Part shown: positions 11,615 through 21,453 of the stretch, in pieces
Position numbering within the stretch: the stretch's first letter is position 1
How the letters are laid out: every line of letters starts with the position of its first letter
NCBI GenBank assembly: GCA_001725255.1
Contig: MEFV01000021.1
Location: 1-64,000 of the forward strand
DNA length: 64,000 nucleotides
From: Comamonas sp. SCN 67-35
GTDB taxonomy: Bacteria > Pseudomonadota > Gammaproteobacteria > Burkholderiales > Burkholderiaceae_C
Direction: 5' to 3'
Position numbers and translations under genes: made by a program
The notes under the pieces: generated by a model
What the model saw: only the letters and a program-made list of their open reading frames with translations
Databases searched by the model: none
What the model was told of the DNA's origin: nothing

Positions 11615-12880
11615 TCAGGCGTCGATGAGCACGACGCGGAAATCGTTGACGTTGGTGAGCGTGGGGCCGGTGATCACCGAATCGCCCAGCGCCTCGAAGA
11701 AGCCGTGGCCGTCATTGTCGTCCAGGCTCAGTCGTGGCTGGATGCCCTGGGCGAAGGCGCGCGCGAGCGTGTCGGGCCCGGCGATGGCGCCGGCGATGTC
11801 CTGCATGCCGTCCACGCCGTCGGTGTCGCCCATGAGCGCGTGGATGCGCGGGTGGCCGCGCGCCGCCAGTGCGAATGAGAGCAGGCATTCGACGTTGCGC
11901 CCGCCCCGGCCCTTGCCGCGCAGCGTCACCGTCGTCTCGCCGCCCGAGAGGATGGCGCAGGGCGCCTGGAAGGGCTGGCCGCGCCCCGCCACCTGCAGCG
12001 CCAGCGCCGCGAGCACCTTGCCGACGTCGCGCGCCTCGCCCTCGATCGCATCGCTCAGGATGTGCGGCGTGTAGCCCTGCTGCGCGGCGACGGCGGCCGC
12101 GGCCTGCAGCGCCTGCTGCGGCGCGGCGACGATGTGCGTGCGGATGCCCGCCAGGCGGGGGTCGTCCGGCTTGATGGATTCGCCCGCGCCGCTCTCCAGC
12201 ACCTGGCGCACCTGCGCGGGCAGCGCGATGCCGTAGCGCCGCACGATCGCGAGCGCGTCGGCGCAGGTGCTCGCGTCGCCCACCGTGGGGCCGGAGGCGA
12301 TGTCGCAGGGCGCGTCGCCCGGCACGTCCGAGAGCAGCAGCGTGATGACGCGCGCCGGGTGGCAGGCCACGGCCAGGCGCCCGCCCTTGATCGCCGAGAG
12401 GTGCCGGCGTACGGTGTTCATCTCGCTGATGCTGGCGCCGCTGGCGAGCAGCGCGCGGTTGACGGCCTGCTTGTCCGCGAGCGTCAGGCCCGGCAGGGGC
12501 AGCGGCAGCAGCGCCGAGCCGCCGCCCGAGATCGGGCACAGCACCACGTCGTCGGCCGTGAGGCTTTCGGCCAGCGCCAGCATGCGCTGCGCCCCCGCCA
12601 GGCCCGCCGCGTCGGGCACGGGGTGCGCGGCCTGCACGATCTCGACGCGCTCGCACGGCACGGCGTAGCCGTAGCGCGTGACGACGAGGCCGGTGAGCGC
12701 GCCCGGCCAGTGATCCTCGACCGCTCGCGCCATGGCGGCCGAGGCCTTGCCCGCGCCGATCACCACCAGCCGGCCCCTGACCTCGTCGGGACGGGGCAGA
12801 TAGGGCGGCACGCACAGCGCCGGTTGCGCCGAGGCAATGGCGGCTTCGAACATCGCGCGCATGAGGGCGGCAGCGGTCAT
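11615..12880 (-). CDS. ttuD: Glycerate 2-kinase (MOFRL family)
   Basis: Phosphorylates D-glycerate to 2-phosphoglycerate. The protein has 421 residues with an N-terminal GCK/DUF4147 domain (VIGAGKASAAMARAVE near residue 39, CPISGGGSALLPLP near 115) and a C-terminal MOFRL domain (SGGETTVTLRGKGRGGRNVE, MGDTDGVDGMQDIAGA). It sits 14 bp after glxR, whose product makes its substrate, and before pyk. The older name is hydroxypyruvate reductase TtuD, but the domain structure and the neighbours favour the kinase. Confidence 0.93.
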   Translation of the reverse strand: MTAAALMRAMFEAAIASAQPALCVPPYLPRPDEVRGRLVVIGAGKASAAMARAVEDHWPGALTGLVVTRYGYAVPCERVEIVQAAHPVPDAAGLAGAQRMLALAESLTADDVVLCPISGGGSALLPLPLPGLTLADKQAVNRALLASGASISEMNTVRRHLSAIKGGRLAVACHPARVITLLLSDVPGDAPCDIASGPTVGDASTCADALAIVRRYGIALPAQVRQVLESGAGESIKPDDPRLAGIRTHIVAAPQQALQAAAAVAAQQGYTPHILSDAIEGEARDVGKVLAALALQVAGRGQPFQAPCAILSGGETTVTLRGKGRGGRNVECLLSFALAARGHPRIHALMGDTDGVDGMQDIAGAIAGPDTLARAFAQGIQPRLSLDDNDGHGFFEALGDSVITGPTLTNVNDFRVVLIDA

Positions 12881-12894
12881 GACGGATTATGGGT

Positions 12895-13806
12895 TCAGAG
12901 TGCTTGCGCGGCTTGGCCGATTTCGAAGTTGGCGAGCTTTTCGAGCGCGCGCACCATGCCCGAGTGGTCCCAGGCCGATCCGCCATGCGCCGCGCAGGCG
13001 CTGAAGAGCTGCTGCGCGGTGCCCGTGGCGGGCAGCGCCAGACCGAGCTGGCGCGCGGCCGTGAGCGCGAGGTTCAGATCCTTCTGGTGCAGCGCGATGC
13101 GAAAGCCCGGCTCGAAGGTGCGGCGGATCATGCGCTCGCCCAGGATGTCGAGGATGCGCGAGCTGGCCAGGCCGCCGAGCAGGGCTTCGCGCACCCGGGC
13201 CGGGTCGGCGCCGGCGCGCGCGGCAAACAGCAGGCCCTCGGCCACCGCATTGATGGTGAGCGCCACGACGATCTGGTTGGCGACCTTGCAGGTCTGGCCG
13301 TCGCCCGTGTCGCCCACGCGCGTGATGTTCCTGCCCATGAGTGCGAGCACCGGCCGGGCGCGCTCGAACACCTCGGGTTTGCCGCCGCACATGATGGAGA
13401 GCGTGGCATTTTTCGCACCCACGTCGCCGCCGGAGACGGGCGCGTCCAGGTAGTCGCAGCCCAGCGCCTCGATCTTGCGCGCGTATTCCTTGGTCTCGAC
13501 GGGCGAAATGGAGGACATGTCGATCACCAGCTTGCCCGGGCTCAGGCCTTCGGCCACGCCGTGCTCGCCAAACAGGGCCTGGCCCACGTCCGGGGTGTCG
13601 GGCACCATGGTGATGATGACGTCCGAGCGCTCGGCGACTTCGCGGGCGCTGGCGCAGGCCGTGCCGCCGGCGGCGACGAGTTCATCGGGCACCTGGTGCC
13701 GGGTGCGCAGATGCACATGGTGACCGGCCTTGATCAGATGGCCCGCCATCGGCGTGCCCATGATGCCCAGGCCGACGAAGCCGATGTTCAGGGGGGATGT
13801 GCTCAT
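12895..13806 (-). CDS. glxR: Tartronate semialdehyde reductase (2-hydroxy-3-oxopropionate reductase)
   Basis: Reduces tartronate semialdehyde to glycerate with NAD(P)H. The 303-residue protein is a beta-hydroxyacid dehydrogenase: Rossmann motif GFVGLGIMGTPMAGHL at the N-terminus, substrate motif DAPVSGGDVGAKN, and the catalytic lysine in GDGQTCKVANQ. The length fits the GarR/GlxR family. It lies between hyi and ttuD and converts the product of Gcl, so the pathway assignment is strong. Confidence 0.95.
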   Translation of the reverse strand: MSTSPLNIGFVGLGIMGTPMAGHLIKAGHHVHLRTRHQVPDELVAAGGTACASAREVAERSDVIITMVPDTPDVGQALFGEHGVAEGLSPGKLVIDMSSISPVETKEYARKIEALGCDYLDAPVSGGDVGAKNATLSIMCGGKPEVFERARPVLALMGRNITRVGDTGDGQTCKVANQIVVALTINAVAEGLLFAARAGADPARVREALLGGLASSRILDILGERMIRRTFEPGFRIALHQKDLNLALTAARQLGLALPATGTAQQLFSACAAHGGSAWDHSGMVRALEKLANFEIGQAAQAL

Positions 13807-13834
13807 TGCGTGTGTTCCTCGTGTGAATGGTGAA

Positions 13835-14614
13835 TCAACGGCTCAGCGCCTCGATCCAGTCCAGGCCTGCCTCGGTCGTGGTCGCGGGCTGGTATTCGCA
13901 GCCGATCCAGCCGTCGTAGCCGATGCGGTCCAGGTGCGCGAAGAGAAAGCGCCAGTTCAGCTCGCCCGTACCCGGTTCGTGGCGGCCGGGGTTGTCGGCG
14001 AGCTGCACGTGGCCGATCCGGTTCAGGTGCTTTTGCAGCGTGGCGGCGATCTCGCCCTCCATGCGCTGCATGTGGTAGATGTCGTACTGCACCAGGAGGT
14101 TGTCCGCGCCCACCTGTTCGATGAGCCTGAGCGCCTGCGCCGTGCCGTGCAGGTAGAAGCCGGGAATGTCGTAGGTGTTGATCGCCTCGATCACCAGGCG
14201 CTTGCCGTGCCTTGCGAGTTCGGCGGCGGCGTGGCGCAGGTTCTCGATCACGGTCTCGTCGATCTGGCGTGGGTCGACGCCCGCCGGCACCTTGCCGATC
14301 AGGCAGTTGAGCTGGGGCACCTCCAGCGCCGTGGCGTACTCGATGGCCCTGGCCACGCCCGCGCGAAATTCCTCGGTGCGATCGGGCAGGCAGGCGATGC
14401 CGCGCTCGCCCGCGTCCCAGTCGCCCGCGGGCAGGTTGTGCAGCACGAGCCGGAGCCGGTGCTGCGTGAGCAGCGCCTTGATCTCCTGCGCCGGCCAGGC
14501 GTAGGGAAAGAGGAATTCGACGGCGTCGAAGCCGGCCGCTCGCGCGGCGGCGAAGCGTTCCAGGAACGGGCGCTCGGTGAAGAGCATCGTGAGGTTGGCG
14601 GCAAATTTTGGCAT
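13835..14614 (-). CDS. hyi: Hydroxypyruvate isomerase
   Basis: Interconverts hydroxypyruvate and tartronate semialdehyde. The 259-residue TIM-barrel protein of the AP-endonuclease-2/xylose-isomerase-like superfamily is read from the ATG at 14614, just before PKFAANLTMLFTERPFLERF, a typical Hyi opening; an in-frame start at 14659 would overlap gcl. Metal-binding candidates are the Glu in IEAINTYDIPGFYL, the His in YDIYHMQRMEG, the GHVQLADNPGRHEPGTGE segment and the Glu of IGCEY. It begins 13 bp after the gcl stop. Confidence 0.95.
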   Translation of the reverse strand: MPKFAANLTMLFTERPFLERFAAARAAGFDAVEFLFPYAWPAQEIKALLTQHRLRLVLHNLPAGDWDAGERGIACLPDRTEEFRAGVARAIEYATALEVPQLNCLIGKVPAGVDPRQIDETVIENLRHAAAELARHGKRLVIEAINTYDIPGFYLHGTAQALRLIEQVGADNLLVQYDIYHMQRMEGEIAATLQKHLNRIGHVQLADNPGRHEPGTGELNWRFLFAHLDRIGYDGWIGCEYQPATTTEAGLDWIEALSR

Positions 14615-14627
14615 GGTGGGTTTCCTT

Positions 14628-16409
14628 TCAATCGAGCAGGGCGAGGGCCGTGGGCGCATCGCTTTTGTCCGTGGCCAGTTCTTCGAATTCGGTGACGTTG
14701 TCGATCTCCGTGCCCATGGCGATGTTGGTCACGCGCTCCAGGATCACCTCGATCACCACCGGCACCTTGTATTGCTCCATCCAGGCTTCGGCCTGGCGGA
14801 TCGCGGGCGCGATCTCGTTTTGTCCGTGCACGCGGATCGCTTTGCAGCCCAGGCCCTCGGCCACCTTCACGTGGTCCATGCCGTAGCCCTGCACCTCGGG
14901 CGAGTTGACGTTCTCGTACGCCAGCTGCACGCAGTAGTCCATGGCAAACCCGCGCTGGCTCTGGCGGATCAGCCCCAGATAACTGTTGTTGACGACGATA
15001 TGGATGTAGGGCAGCTGGAACTGCGCGCCCACGGCCAGCTCCTCGATGAGGAACTGGAAGTCGTAGTCGCCCGAGAGCGCGACGATCTTGCGCCGGGGGT
15101 CGGCTACGCGCACGCCCAGCGCCGCCGGCAGTGTCCAGCCCAGTGGCCCCGCCTGCCCGGCGTTGATCCAGTGCCGCGGCTTGAACACGTGCAGGAACTG
15201 GCCGCCGGCGATCTGCGACAGGCCGATGGTCGAGACGTAGCAGGTGTCGCGGTCGAAGGCGTTGTTCATGCACTGGTACACGCGCTGGGGCTTGAGCGGC
15301 ACGGTGTCGTAGTGGGTCTTGCGCAGGAACGCGAGGTCCTTCTTGCGCGCCTGGCATTCCTGCACCCAGGCGCTGTAGTCGCGCAGCCTGCCCGTTTGCT
15401 TCCACTCCCTGGCGACTTCGATGAAGAGCTGCAGCGCCGCCTTGGCATCCGAGACGATGCCCAGCTCCGGCGTGAAGATGCGCCCGATCTGCGTCGGCTC
15501 GATGTCCACGTGAACGAAGCGCCGGCCCTTGCAGTACACCTCGGGCGAGCCGGTGTGGCGGTTGGCCCAGCGGTTGCCTATGCCCAGCACGAAGTCGCTC
15601 GCGAGCATGCTGGCGTTGCCATAGCGGTGCGCGGTCTGCAGGCCGCACATGCCGGCCGTCAAGGGGTGGTCGTCGGGGATGGCGCCCCAGCCCATGAGTG
15701 TGGGAATCACCGGCACGCCGATGAGTTCGGCAAATGCCACGAGCTGCTCGCTCGCGTCGGCGTTGATGATGCCGCCACCGGCGACGATGAGCGGATGCTC
15801 GGACGCCATCAGCATGGTCAGCGCCTTTTCCACCTGCTTGCGTGTGGCGGTCGGCTTGTAGACGGGCAGCGGCTCGTAGGTGTCGATGTCGAATTCGATC
15901 TCGGCCATCTGCACATCGAACGGCAGATCGATCAGCACCGGGCCGGGGCGGCCCGAGCGCATCAGGTGAAAGGCCTGCTGGAACACGCGCGGCACCTGCG
16001 CGGGTTCGAGCACCGTGGTGGCCATCTTGGTCACGGGCCGGGCGATGCTGGCGATGTCCACCGCCTGAAAATCTTCCTTGTGCAGCCTGGCGCGCGGTGC
16101 TTGGCCGGTGATGCACAGGATGGGAATCGAATCGGCGCTGGCCGAGTACAGCCCGGTCAGCATGTCGGTCCCGGCCGGGCCCGAGGTGCCGAGCGCCACG
16201 CCGATGTTGCCGGCCACGGCGCGGGTGTAGCCCTCGGCCATGTGCGTGGCGGCCTCGACGTGGCGCGCCAGCACATGGGCGATGCTGCCGCGCTCCTTGA
16301 GCTGGGCGTAGAACGGGTTGATGGCGGCGCCGGGCACGCCAAAGGCCTGCGTGATGCCTTCCTTTTCCATCACCAGCACCGCGGACATCGCGGCTTTCAT
16401 CTTGGGCAT
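14628..16409 (-). CDS. gcl: Glyoxylate carboligase (tartronate-semialdehyde synthase)
   Basis: A thiamine-diphosphate enzyme that joins two glyoxylates into tartronate semialdehyde plus CO2. It has 593 residues from the ATG at 16409 before [17 protein letters not shown]; the longer frame starting at 16538 is not needed. Features are [14 protein letters not shown] at the cofactor site (Val in place of the usual catalytic Glu is characteristic of Gcl), AEGYTRA, and the ThDP motif [15 protein letters not shown] through [10 protein letters not shown]. It is the first gene of the operon, opposite the LysR gene. Confidence 0.96.
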   Translation of the reverse strand: MPKMKAAMSAVLVMEKEGITQAFGVPGAAINPFYAQLKERGSIAHVLARHVEAATHMAEGYTRAVAGNIGVALGTSGPAGTDMLTGLYSASADSIPILCITGQAPRARLHKEDFQAVDIASIARPVTKMATTVLEPAQVPRVFQQAFHLMRSGRPGPVLIDLPFDVQMAEIEFDIDTYEPLPVYKPTATRKQVEKALTMLMASEHPLIVAGGGIINADASEQLVAFAELIGVPVIPTLMGWGAIPDDHPLTAGMCGLQTAHRYGNASMLASDFVLGIGNRWANRHTGSPEVYCKGRRFVHVDIEPTQIGRIFTPELGIVSDAKAALQLFIEVAREWKQTGRLRDYSAWVQECQARKKDLAFLRKTHYDTVPLKPQRVYQCMNNAFDRDTCYVSTIGLSQIAGGQFLHVFKPRHWINAGQAGPLGWTLPAALGVRVADPRRKIVALSGDYDFQFLIEELAVGAQFQLPYIHIVVNNSYLGLIRQSQRGFAMDYCVQLAYENVNSPEVQGYGMDHVKVAEGLGCKAIRVHGQNEIAPAIRQAEAWMEQYKVPVVIEVILERVTNIAMGTEIDNVTEFEELATDKSDAPTALALLD

Positions 16410-16550
16410 GTGGGACTCTCTTGGTCTGCGGCTTTGTCGATGGGGCTGATCGTCCGCGCGATTGCATTGACGCGGAAGACGGCTCTTGCGCATGACGCTT
16501 ATTCCGTGCTGGAATGGCAGCCGGCGCCGTTGCCGCATTCACAATGCTTC

Positions 16551-17462
16551 ATGGACCGCATTCAGGACATCCGCCTTTTCGTCCGCATCGTCGATCTGGG
16601 CTCGTTCAGCAAGGCCGCGCAGGAGGTGGGCATAGGCCAGCCTGCCGCCACCAAGCAGATCAACCGCATGGAGCAGCAGCTGGGCGCGCGGCTGCTGCAC
16701 CGTACGACGCACGGCGTGAGTCCGACCGAGATCGGCCTGCTGTACTACGAGAAATGCCGACTCATCTGCCTGCACGCGGACGAGGCGAGTTCCGTCGGCA
16801 CGCTCCTGCAGACGCAGGCCGAGGGCAGCATGCGCCTCAGCTCCTCGGTGGCTTTCGGGCGGCGCGTGATGGCGCCGCTGGTGCTCGAATTCATGCGCAT
16901 GAACCCGCAACTGCAGATCGAGTTGCAGTGCGACGACCGCTACGTGAACCTGGTGGAGCAGGGCGTGGACGTCGCGGTGCGCCTGGGCAAATTGGCCGAT
17001 TCCACGCTGGGCGCGGCCTGGCTGGGCGTGAACCCCTGGGTGCTGGTGGCCTCACCCGAGTATCTGAAGGCGCACGCCGTGCCGCGCAAACCCGATGACC
17101 TGGCGCGCCACGATGTGCTGATCTACAGCAGCGTGCAGGGCGGCGAGCGCTGGCAGTTCACCGGGCGCGATGGCCGTCAGAAAAGCGTGACGGTGCGCGC
17201 GCGGCTGCGCTCCAACAACCTGTCGATGCTGCTTTTGGCCGCGCGCAGCGGCATGGGCATCGCTGCGCTGCCGCGCTACGTGGCGCAGCATTCGCTGGGC
17301 GAAGGCGCCGTGCTCAGCCTGCTCGATGCGTGGCAGCTGCCGCAGCAGGAAGTGCACGCGGTGTTTCCGTCGCCGCGCATGGTGCCGGCCAAGGTGCGCC
17401 AGTTCATCACGTGGATGCAGGGGCAGTTCGGTGCCCGGTGGTGGGAGCGCGCCCAGGCCTGA
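16551..17462 (+). CDS. LysR-type regulator, probable control of the gcl operon
   Basis: A transcription factor of 303 residues with an N-terminal winged helix-turn-helix (LFVRIVDLGSFSKAAQEVGIGQPAATKQINRME region, residues 8-40) and a periplasmic-binding-like effector domain of the CrgA-like LysR type (residues about 90-295). It is divergent from gcl, with 141 bp between the starts, the classical arrangement for a LysR protein that controls its neighbour. The probable co-inducer is an intermediate of glyoxylate or allantoin breakdown, but that is inferred. The start at 16551 is the first one that gives a family-like N-terminus; the frame is open far upstream. Confidence 0.88.
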   Translation: MDRIQDIRLFVRIVDLGSFSKAAQEVGIGQPAATKQINRMEQQLGARLLHRTTHGVSPTEIGLLYYEKCRLICLHADEASSVGTLLQTQAEGSMRLSSSVAFGRRVMAPLVLEFMRMNPQLQIELQCDDRYVNLVEQGVDVAVRLGKLADSTLGAAWLGVNPWVLVASPEYLKAHAVPRKPDDLARHDVLIYSSVQGGERWQFTGRDGRQKSVTVRARLRSNNLSMLLLAARSGMGIAALPRYVAQHSLGEGAVLSLLDAWQLPQQEVHAVFPSPRMVPAKVRQFITWMQGQFGARWWERAQA

Positions 17463-17474
17463 GCGCCACCGATC

Positions 17475-18746
17475 TCAGCGCCGCTGCCAGACGGCGGCGA
17501 AGAAGCCGTCGGTCTGGTGCCGGTGCGGCCACAGGCGCAGGTGGCGCTGGCCATCGTCGCCGCCGCTGGCCAGGCTCGCCGCTTGCGGCACCTTCAGTTG
17601 CGCGAGCAGCTCGCCCGCGGGCAGCGGCGTGAAATCCGGCTGCGCGGCGCTGAAGGCGTCGGCGATGGCCTCGTTTTCCTCGGCCAGCAGGCTGCAGGTG
17701 GCGTAGATGAGGCGCCCGCCCGGCTTCACCAGCCGCGCGGCGCTGGCGAGGATGGCGGCCTGCTTGGCCGTGAGCTCCTGCACGCTCTCGGGCGACTGGC
17801 GCCATTTCAGGTCGGGATTGCGCCGCAGTGTGCCCAGGCCCGAGCAGGGCGCATCGACGAGCACGCGGTCGATCTTGCCCGCCAGGCGCTTGACGCGTTC
17901 ATCACGCTCGTGCGCGATCGCGGCCGGATGCACGTTGGACAGGCCCGAGCGCGCCAGCCGTGGCTTGAGCGCGTCGAGCCGGTGCGCCGAGGTGTCGAAG
18001 GCGTAGAGCCGCCCGGTCGAGCGCATGGTGGCGCCGATGGCCAGCGTCTTGCCGCCCGCGCCGGCGCAGAAATCCACCACCATCTCGCCGCGCTTGGCGT
18101 CGAGCAGCAGCGCCAGCAGTTGCGAGCCTTCGTCCTGCACCTCGATGGAGCCGTTCTTGAACAGCTCCAGGTGGGTGAGCGCGGGCTTGCCCTGCACGCG
18201 CAGGCCCCAGGGAGAATACGGTGTTTCTTCAGACTTGATAGCTAGCTGCGCAAGCTCTGCCTGCGTCTGAGGCCGTTTTGCCTTCAAGGTATTGACGCGC
18301 AGATCCAGCGGTGCGCCTTGCAGCAGGCTCTCGGCCAGCGGCCAGAAATCGGCGCCCAGCTGGGCCTTGAGCCGCTCGGCCAGCCATTCGGGCAGGTTGT
18401 GGCGCTCGGGCTCGAAGAAGTCCCCGGGCGGCACGGCGTTGCAGGCATCGAGCCAGTCGGATTCCTGCGCTGACAGCGCGCCCTGCAGAAAGCCGCGCAC
18501 GCCCGCGAAGCCGAGGATGGCCAGGCGCCGCTCGCGCGGTCCCGAGCCCGAACGCGCCAGGCGCTCGAACTGCAGCTTGCGCCGCAGCACGGTGTAGGTC
18601 GTCTCGGCCAGCGTGGCGCGCTCGCGCGGGCCGAAGTGGCGGTGCTCGCGAAAGTAGCGCGAGACCACGGCGTCGGCCGGGTATTCGAAAGTGAGAACCT
18701 GGCGCAACAGGTCGGTGCAGGCTTCAACCAGGGCTTGTGGGTGCAT
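17475..18746 (-). CDS. rsmB: RsmB/NOP2-family rRNA cytosine-C5 methyltransferase
   Basis: A SAM-dependent m5C methyltransferase of 423 residues. The catalytic cysteines are visible: the general PCSG motif in VDAPCSGLGTLRRNPDLKW and the nucleophile in IYATCSLLAEEN; the SAM motif is VVDFCAGAGGKTLAIGA. The N-terminal part (HPQALVEACTDLLRQVL) is not an obvious NusB domain, so it may be an RsmB paralogue rather than the standard Fmu protein. An odd segment with AIKSEETPYSPWG (DNA 18231-18272) derives from the dispersed AGCTA repeat. It is convergent with the LysR gene. Confidence 0.85.
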   Translation of the reverse strand: MHPQALVEACTDLLRQVLTFEYPADAVVSRYFREHRHFGPRERATLAETTYTVLRRKLQFERLARSGSGPRERRLAILGFAGVRGFLQGALSAQESDWLDACNAVPPGDFFEPERHNLPEWLAERLKAQLGADFWPLAESLLQGAPLDLRVNTLKAKRPQTQAELAQLAIKSEETPYSPWGLRVQGKPALTHLELFKNGSIEVQDEGSQLLALLLDAKRGEMVVDFCAGAGGKTLAIGATMRSTGRLYAFDTSAHRLDALKPRLARSGLSNVHPAAIAHERDERVKRLAGKIDRVLVDAPCSGLGTLRRNPDLKWRQSPESVQELTAKQAAILASAARLVKPGGRLIYATCSLLAEENEAIADAFSAAQPDFTPLPAGELLAQLKVPQAASLASGGDDGQRHLRLWPHRHQTDGFFAAVWQRR

Positions 18747-18802
18747 GGAATTTCAATCAGAACGGGCGCAAACCCTTGTGGATCATGCGCGGGCAGCTAT
18801 GG

Positions 18803-19378
18803 TTAGGAGAGAAGCCGGGCGACGGCGCGCGGGTAGATCAGGTGCTCCTGCGTGAGCACGCGCGCCGCGAGCTGCTCGGCCGTGTCGCCCGCGAGCACCG
18901 GCACGACGGCCTGCTCCACGATGGGACCGACGTCCAGTTCGGCCGTGACCTGATGCACGGTGCAGCCGGCGAATTTGCAGCTCGCCTCGATCGCGCGCTG
19001 GTGCGTGTGCAGCCCTGGAAACGCCGGCAGCAGCGAGGGATGGATGTTCACGAGCCGCCCCGCGTAGTGCGCGACGAAGCCCGGCGTGAGGATGCGCATG
19101 AAGCCCGCCAGCACCACCAGCGCCGGCGTGTACCCGTCGATGGTCTGCGCCAGTTGGGTGTCGAAGGCCTCGCGGCTGGCGAATTCCTTGTGATCAAGGA
19201 CCTGCGTGGCGATCCCGTGCTCGCGCGCGAACGCCAGGCCCCCGGCATTGGCGCGGTTGCTGATCACGGCGGCCACGCGCGCGTCCAGATGCCCCGCCCA
19301 ATCCTGTATTTCGGCGGCGCGCACGATGGCGGCCATGTTCGAGCCCGTGCCCGAGATGAGAATCACGATGTTTTTCAT
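18803..19378 (-). CDS. purN: Phosphoribosylglycinamide formyltransferase
   Basis: Third step of purine synthesis: transfers formyl from 10-formyl-tetrahydrofolate to GAR. It has 191 residues from the ATG at 19378; the longer upstream frame is a shadow of the divergent gene. N-terminal ILISGTGSNMAAIV binds the phosphate; the catalytic Asn-His-Asp set is in VNIHPSLLPAFPGLHTHQRAIE and HQVTAELDVGPIVEQ. It is 21 bp from the start of yceH, so a shared divergent promoter region is very short. Confidence 0.96.
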   Translation of the reverse strand: MKNIVILISGTGSNMAAIVRAAEIQDWAGHLDARVAAVISNRANAGGLAFAREHGIATQVLDHKEFASREAFDTQLAQTIDGYTPALVVLAGFMRILTPGFVAHYAGRLVNIHPSLLPAFPGLHTHQRAIEASCKFAGCTVHQVTAELDVGPIVEQAVVPVLAGDTAEQLAARVLTQEHLIYPRAVARLLS

Positions 19379-19399
19379 GCTTGACTGATTATCCCCGCC

Positions 19400-20062
19400 A
19401 TGCCCTTCGATCCCCGCACCCAGCCGCTTGCCGCCGCCGAGGCGCGCGTGCTTGCCACGCTGCTCGAAAAATCGCGCACCGTGCCCGACAGCTATCCGCT
19501 CACGCTCAACAGCCTGGTGCTGGGCTGCAACCAGAAGAGCAGCCGCGAGCCGGTGATGCAGCTCACCGAGGGCGAGGTGCAGCAGGCGCTCGATGCGCTG
19601 CGCCAGCGCGCGCTGGTGGTGGAGGTGGGCGGCGCGCGCGTGGCGCGCTGGGAGCACAACGTCGAGCGCGGCGTGGGCGTTCCGACGCAGGCCGCGGCGC
19701 TGCTGGGCCTCCTGATGCTGCGCGGCCCGCAGACGGCGGCCGAGCTGCGCATCAACGCCGAGCGCTGGCACCGCTTCGCCGATACCTCCTCGGTCGAGGC
19801 CTTCCTGGCGGAGCTGGCCGAGCGCGGCGACGACAAGGGTGGGCCACTGGTGCTGCTGCTGCCCCGCGCGCCCGGCGCCCGTGAACCGCGCTGGGCGCAA
19901 CTGCTGACCGGGCCGGTGGACGTGCCCGCAGCGCAGTCGCCGCCAGTGGCGGGACAGGGCGAGGACGCTCTGGCGCAGCGCGTCGATGCGTTGCAGGCCG
20001 ATGTCGCGCGGCTGCAGGCGCTGGTGCAGCGGCTGTGCGAGCAGCTGGGGGTGCAACCGTAG
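19400..20062 (+). CDS. yceH: YceH family (DUF480) protein
   Basis: A protein of 220 residues, beginning [30 protein letters not shown], the hallmark opening of DUF480, with two predicted winged-helix repeats (residues 10-90 and 95-175) and a C-terminal heptad-like stretch ([17 protein letters not shown]) likely to form a coiled coil. The molecular function of the family is not established; a DNA-binding role is suggested only by the fold. It is divergent from purN. Confidence 0.85.
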   Translation: MPFDPRTQPLAAAEARVLATLLEKSRTVPDSYPLTLNSLVLGCNQKSSREPVMQLTEGEVQQALDALRQRALVVEVGGARVARWEHNVERGVGVPTQAAALLGLLMLRGPQTAAELRINAERWHRFADTSSVEAFLAELAERGDDKGGPLVLLLPRAPGAREPRWAQLLTGPVDVPAAQSPPVAGQGEDALAQRVDALQADVARLQALVQRLCEQLGVQP

Positions 20063-20138
20063 GCGCTCACTGTCACAGCGCGGACAGAGGAAACCGGGGG
20101 GCGCGTGCTAAAACCGCCCGCATCAAGGAGTCAACGGC

Positions 20139-21320
20139 ATGGATCTCGCATTTACCCCCGAAGAAGAGGCGTTTCGCGCCGAAGTGCGCACCTGGGTGCG
20201 CGCGCATCTGCCGCCCGAGACGGCGCACAAGGTGCACCACGCCCTGCGTTTGACGCGCGCGGACCTGCAGGGCTGGGCGAAGATTCTCGGCAAGAAGGGC
20301 TGGCTCGGCTTCGGCTGGCCGAAAGAATTCGGCGGCCCGGGCTGGAATGCGGTGCAGCGCCATCTGTTCGAAGAGGAATGCGCGCTCGCCGGTGCGCCGC
20401 GCATCATCCCCTTCGGGCCGGTGATGGTCGCACCCGTCATCATGGCCTTCGGCACGCCCGAGCAGCAAAAGCGCTTTCTGCCGGGCATCGCCAGCGGAGA
20501 GGTCTGGTGGAGCCAGGGCTATTCCGAGCCGGGCTCGGGCTCGGACCTCGCGAGCTTGAAGACCCGCGCCGAACGCAAGGGCGACAAATACATCATCAAC
20601 GGCCAGAAGACCTGGACCACGCTGGGCCAGTACGGCGACTGGATGTTCAACCTGGTGCGCACGAGCAATGAGGGCAAGCCGCAGACCGGCATCAGCTTCA
20701 TCGTGCTCGACATGAAATCGCCCGGCGTCACGGTGCGGCCGATCCGGCTGCTGGACGGCGAGTGCGAGGTCAACGAGGTCTTCTTCGACAACGTCGAGGT
20801 GCCCGCCGACCAGCTCATCGGCGAGGAAAACAAGGGCTGGACCTATGCCAAGCACCTGCTCAGCCACGAGCGCACCAGCATTGCCGACGTGAACCGCAGC
20901 AAGCGCGAGCTCGAACGCCTCAAGCGCATCGCGCGGCGTGAGGGCCTGTGGGACGACACGCGCTTTCGCGACCAGATCGCGCTGCTGGAGGTGGACATCG
21001 TGGCGCTGGAGATGCTGGTGCTGCGCGTGCTTTCGGCGCAGAAGGGCGGCAAGAACCCGCTGGACATCGCGGGCCTCTTGAAGATCCGCGGCAGCGAGAT
21101 CCAGCAGCGCTACGCCGAGCTGATGATGCTCGCCGCCGGGCCGTTTGCGCTGCCGCTGATCCAGGAGGCGATGGACGCGGGCTGGCAGGGCGACTTCCCG
21201 GGCGGCGAGGTGGGCAACGCGCCGCTGGCGTCCACGTATTTCAACCTGCGCAAGACCACGATTTACGGCGGTTCCAACGAGGTACAGCGCAACATCGTCT
21301 CGCAGACGGTACTCGGCTGA
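20139..21320 (+). CDS. Acyl-CoA dehydrogenase (large-subunit-like)
   Basis: A flavoprotein that oxidises an acyl-CoA to the enoyl-CoA, 393 residues. Domains are in the usual order: N-terminal helical (residues 1-120), beta domain with the flavin motif WWSQGYSEPGSGSDLASL and TWTTLGQYGDWMF, and C-terminal helical domain ending IYGGSNEVQRNIVSQTVLG. AAGGAG lies upstream of the start. It is paired with a second, shorter acyl-CoA dehydrogenase, an arrangement seen for pimeloyl-CoA and similar heteromeric dehydrogenases. The substrate is unknown. Confidence 0.9.
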   Translation: MDLAFTPEEEAFRAEVRTWVRAHLPPETAHKVHHALRLTRADLQGWAKILGKKGWLGFGWPKEFGGPGWNAVQRHLFEEECALAGAPRIIPFGPVMVAPVIMAFGTPEQQKRFLPGIASGEVWWSQGYSEPGSGSDLASLKTRAERKGDKYIINGQKTWTTLGQYGDWMFNLVRTSNEGKPQTGISFIVLDMKSPGVTVRPIRLLDGECEVNEVFFDNVEVPADQLIGEENKGWTYAKHLLSHERTSIADVNRSKRELERLKRIARREGLWDDTRFRDQIALLEVDIVALEMLVLRVLSAQKGGKNPLDIAGLLKIRGSEIQQRYAELMMLAAGPFALPLIQEAMDAGWQGDFPGGEVGNAPLASTYFNLRKTTIYGGSNEVQRNIVSQTVLG

Positions 21321-21365
21321 CGCCAGGTACCGTCTGCGCGATGCGCGACAGGACTGCTCCCCCGC

Positions 21366-21384
21366 GCCCCCTCCGAGAGGGGGC
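21366..21384. repeat. Intergenic GCCCCCTC hairpin between the two acyl-CoA dehydrogenase genes
   Basis: GCCCCCTC-CGA-GAGGGGGC is a perfect 8-bp stem with a 3-base loop in the 133-bp gap. It lacks a T-run, so it is more likely a dispersed hairpin repeat or an intercistronic RNA structure than a terminator. I see no open promoter nearby. Confidence 0.5.
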
Positions 21385-21453
21385 TCTTGCAAGAGCTTCG
21401 CTGGTCCGTGATGGCGCTGACGCGCTCGCGGAATGGCATCTGAGGAGAACGTT

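Noticed and set aside
14577..16550. Long open N-terminal extension of the LysR frame
   Set aside because: It is antisense to gcl. The family-like LysR start is at 16551, so the extension is not protein.
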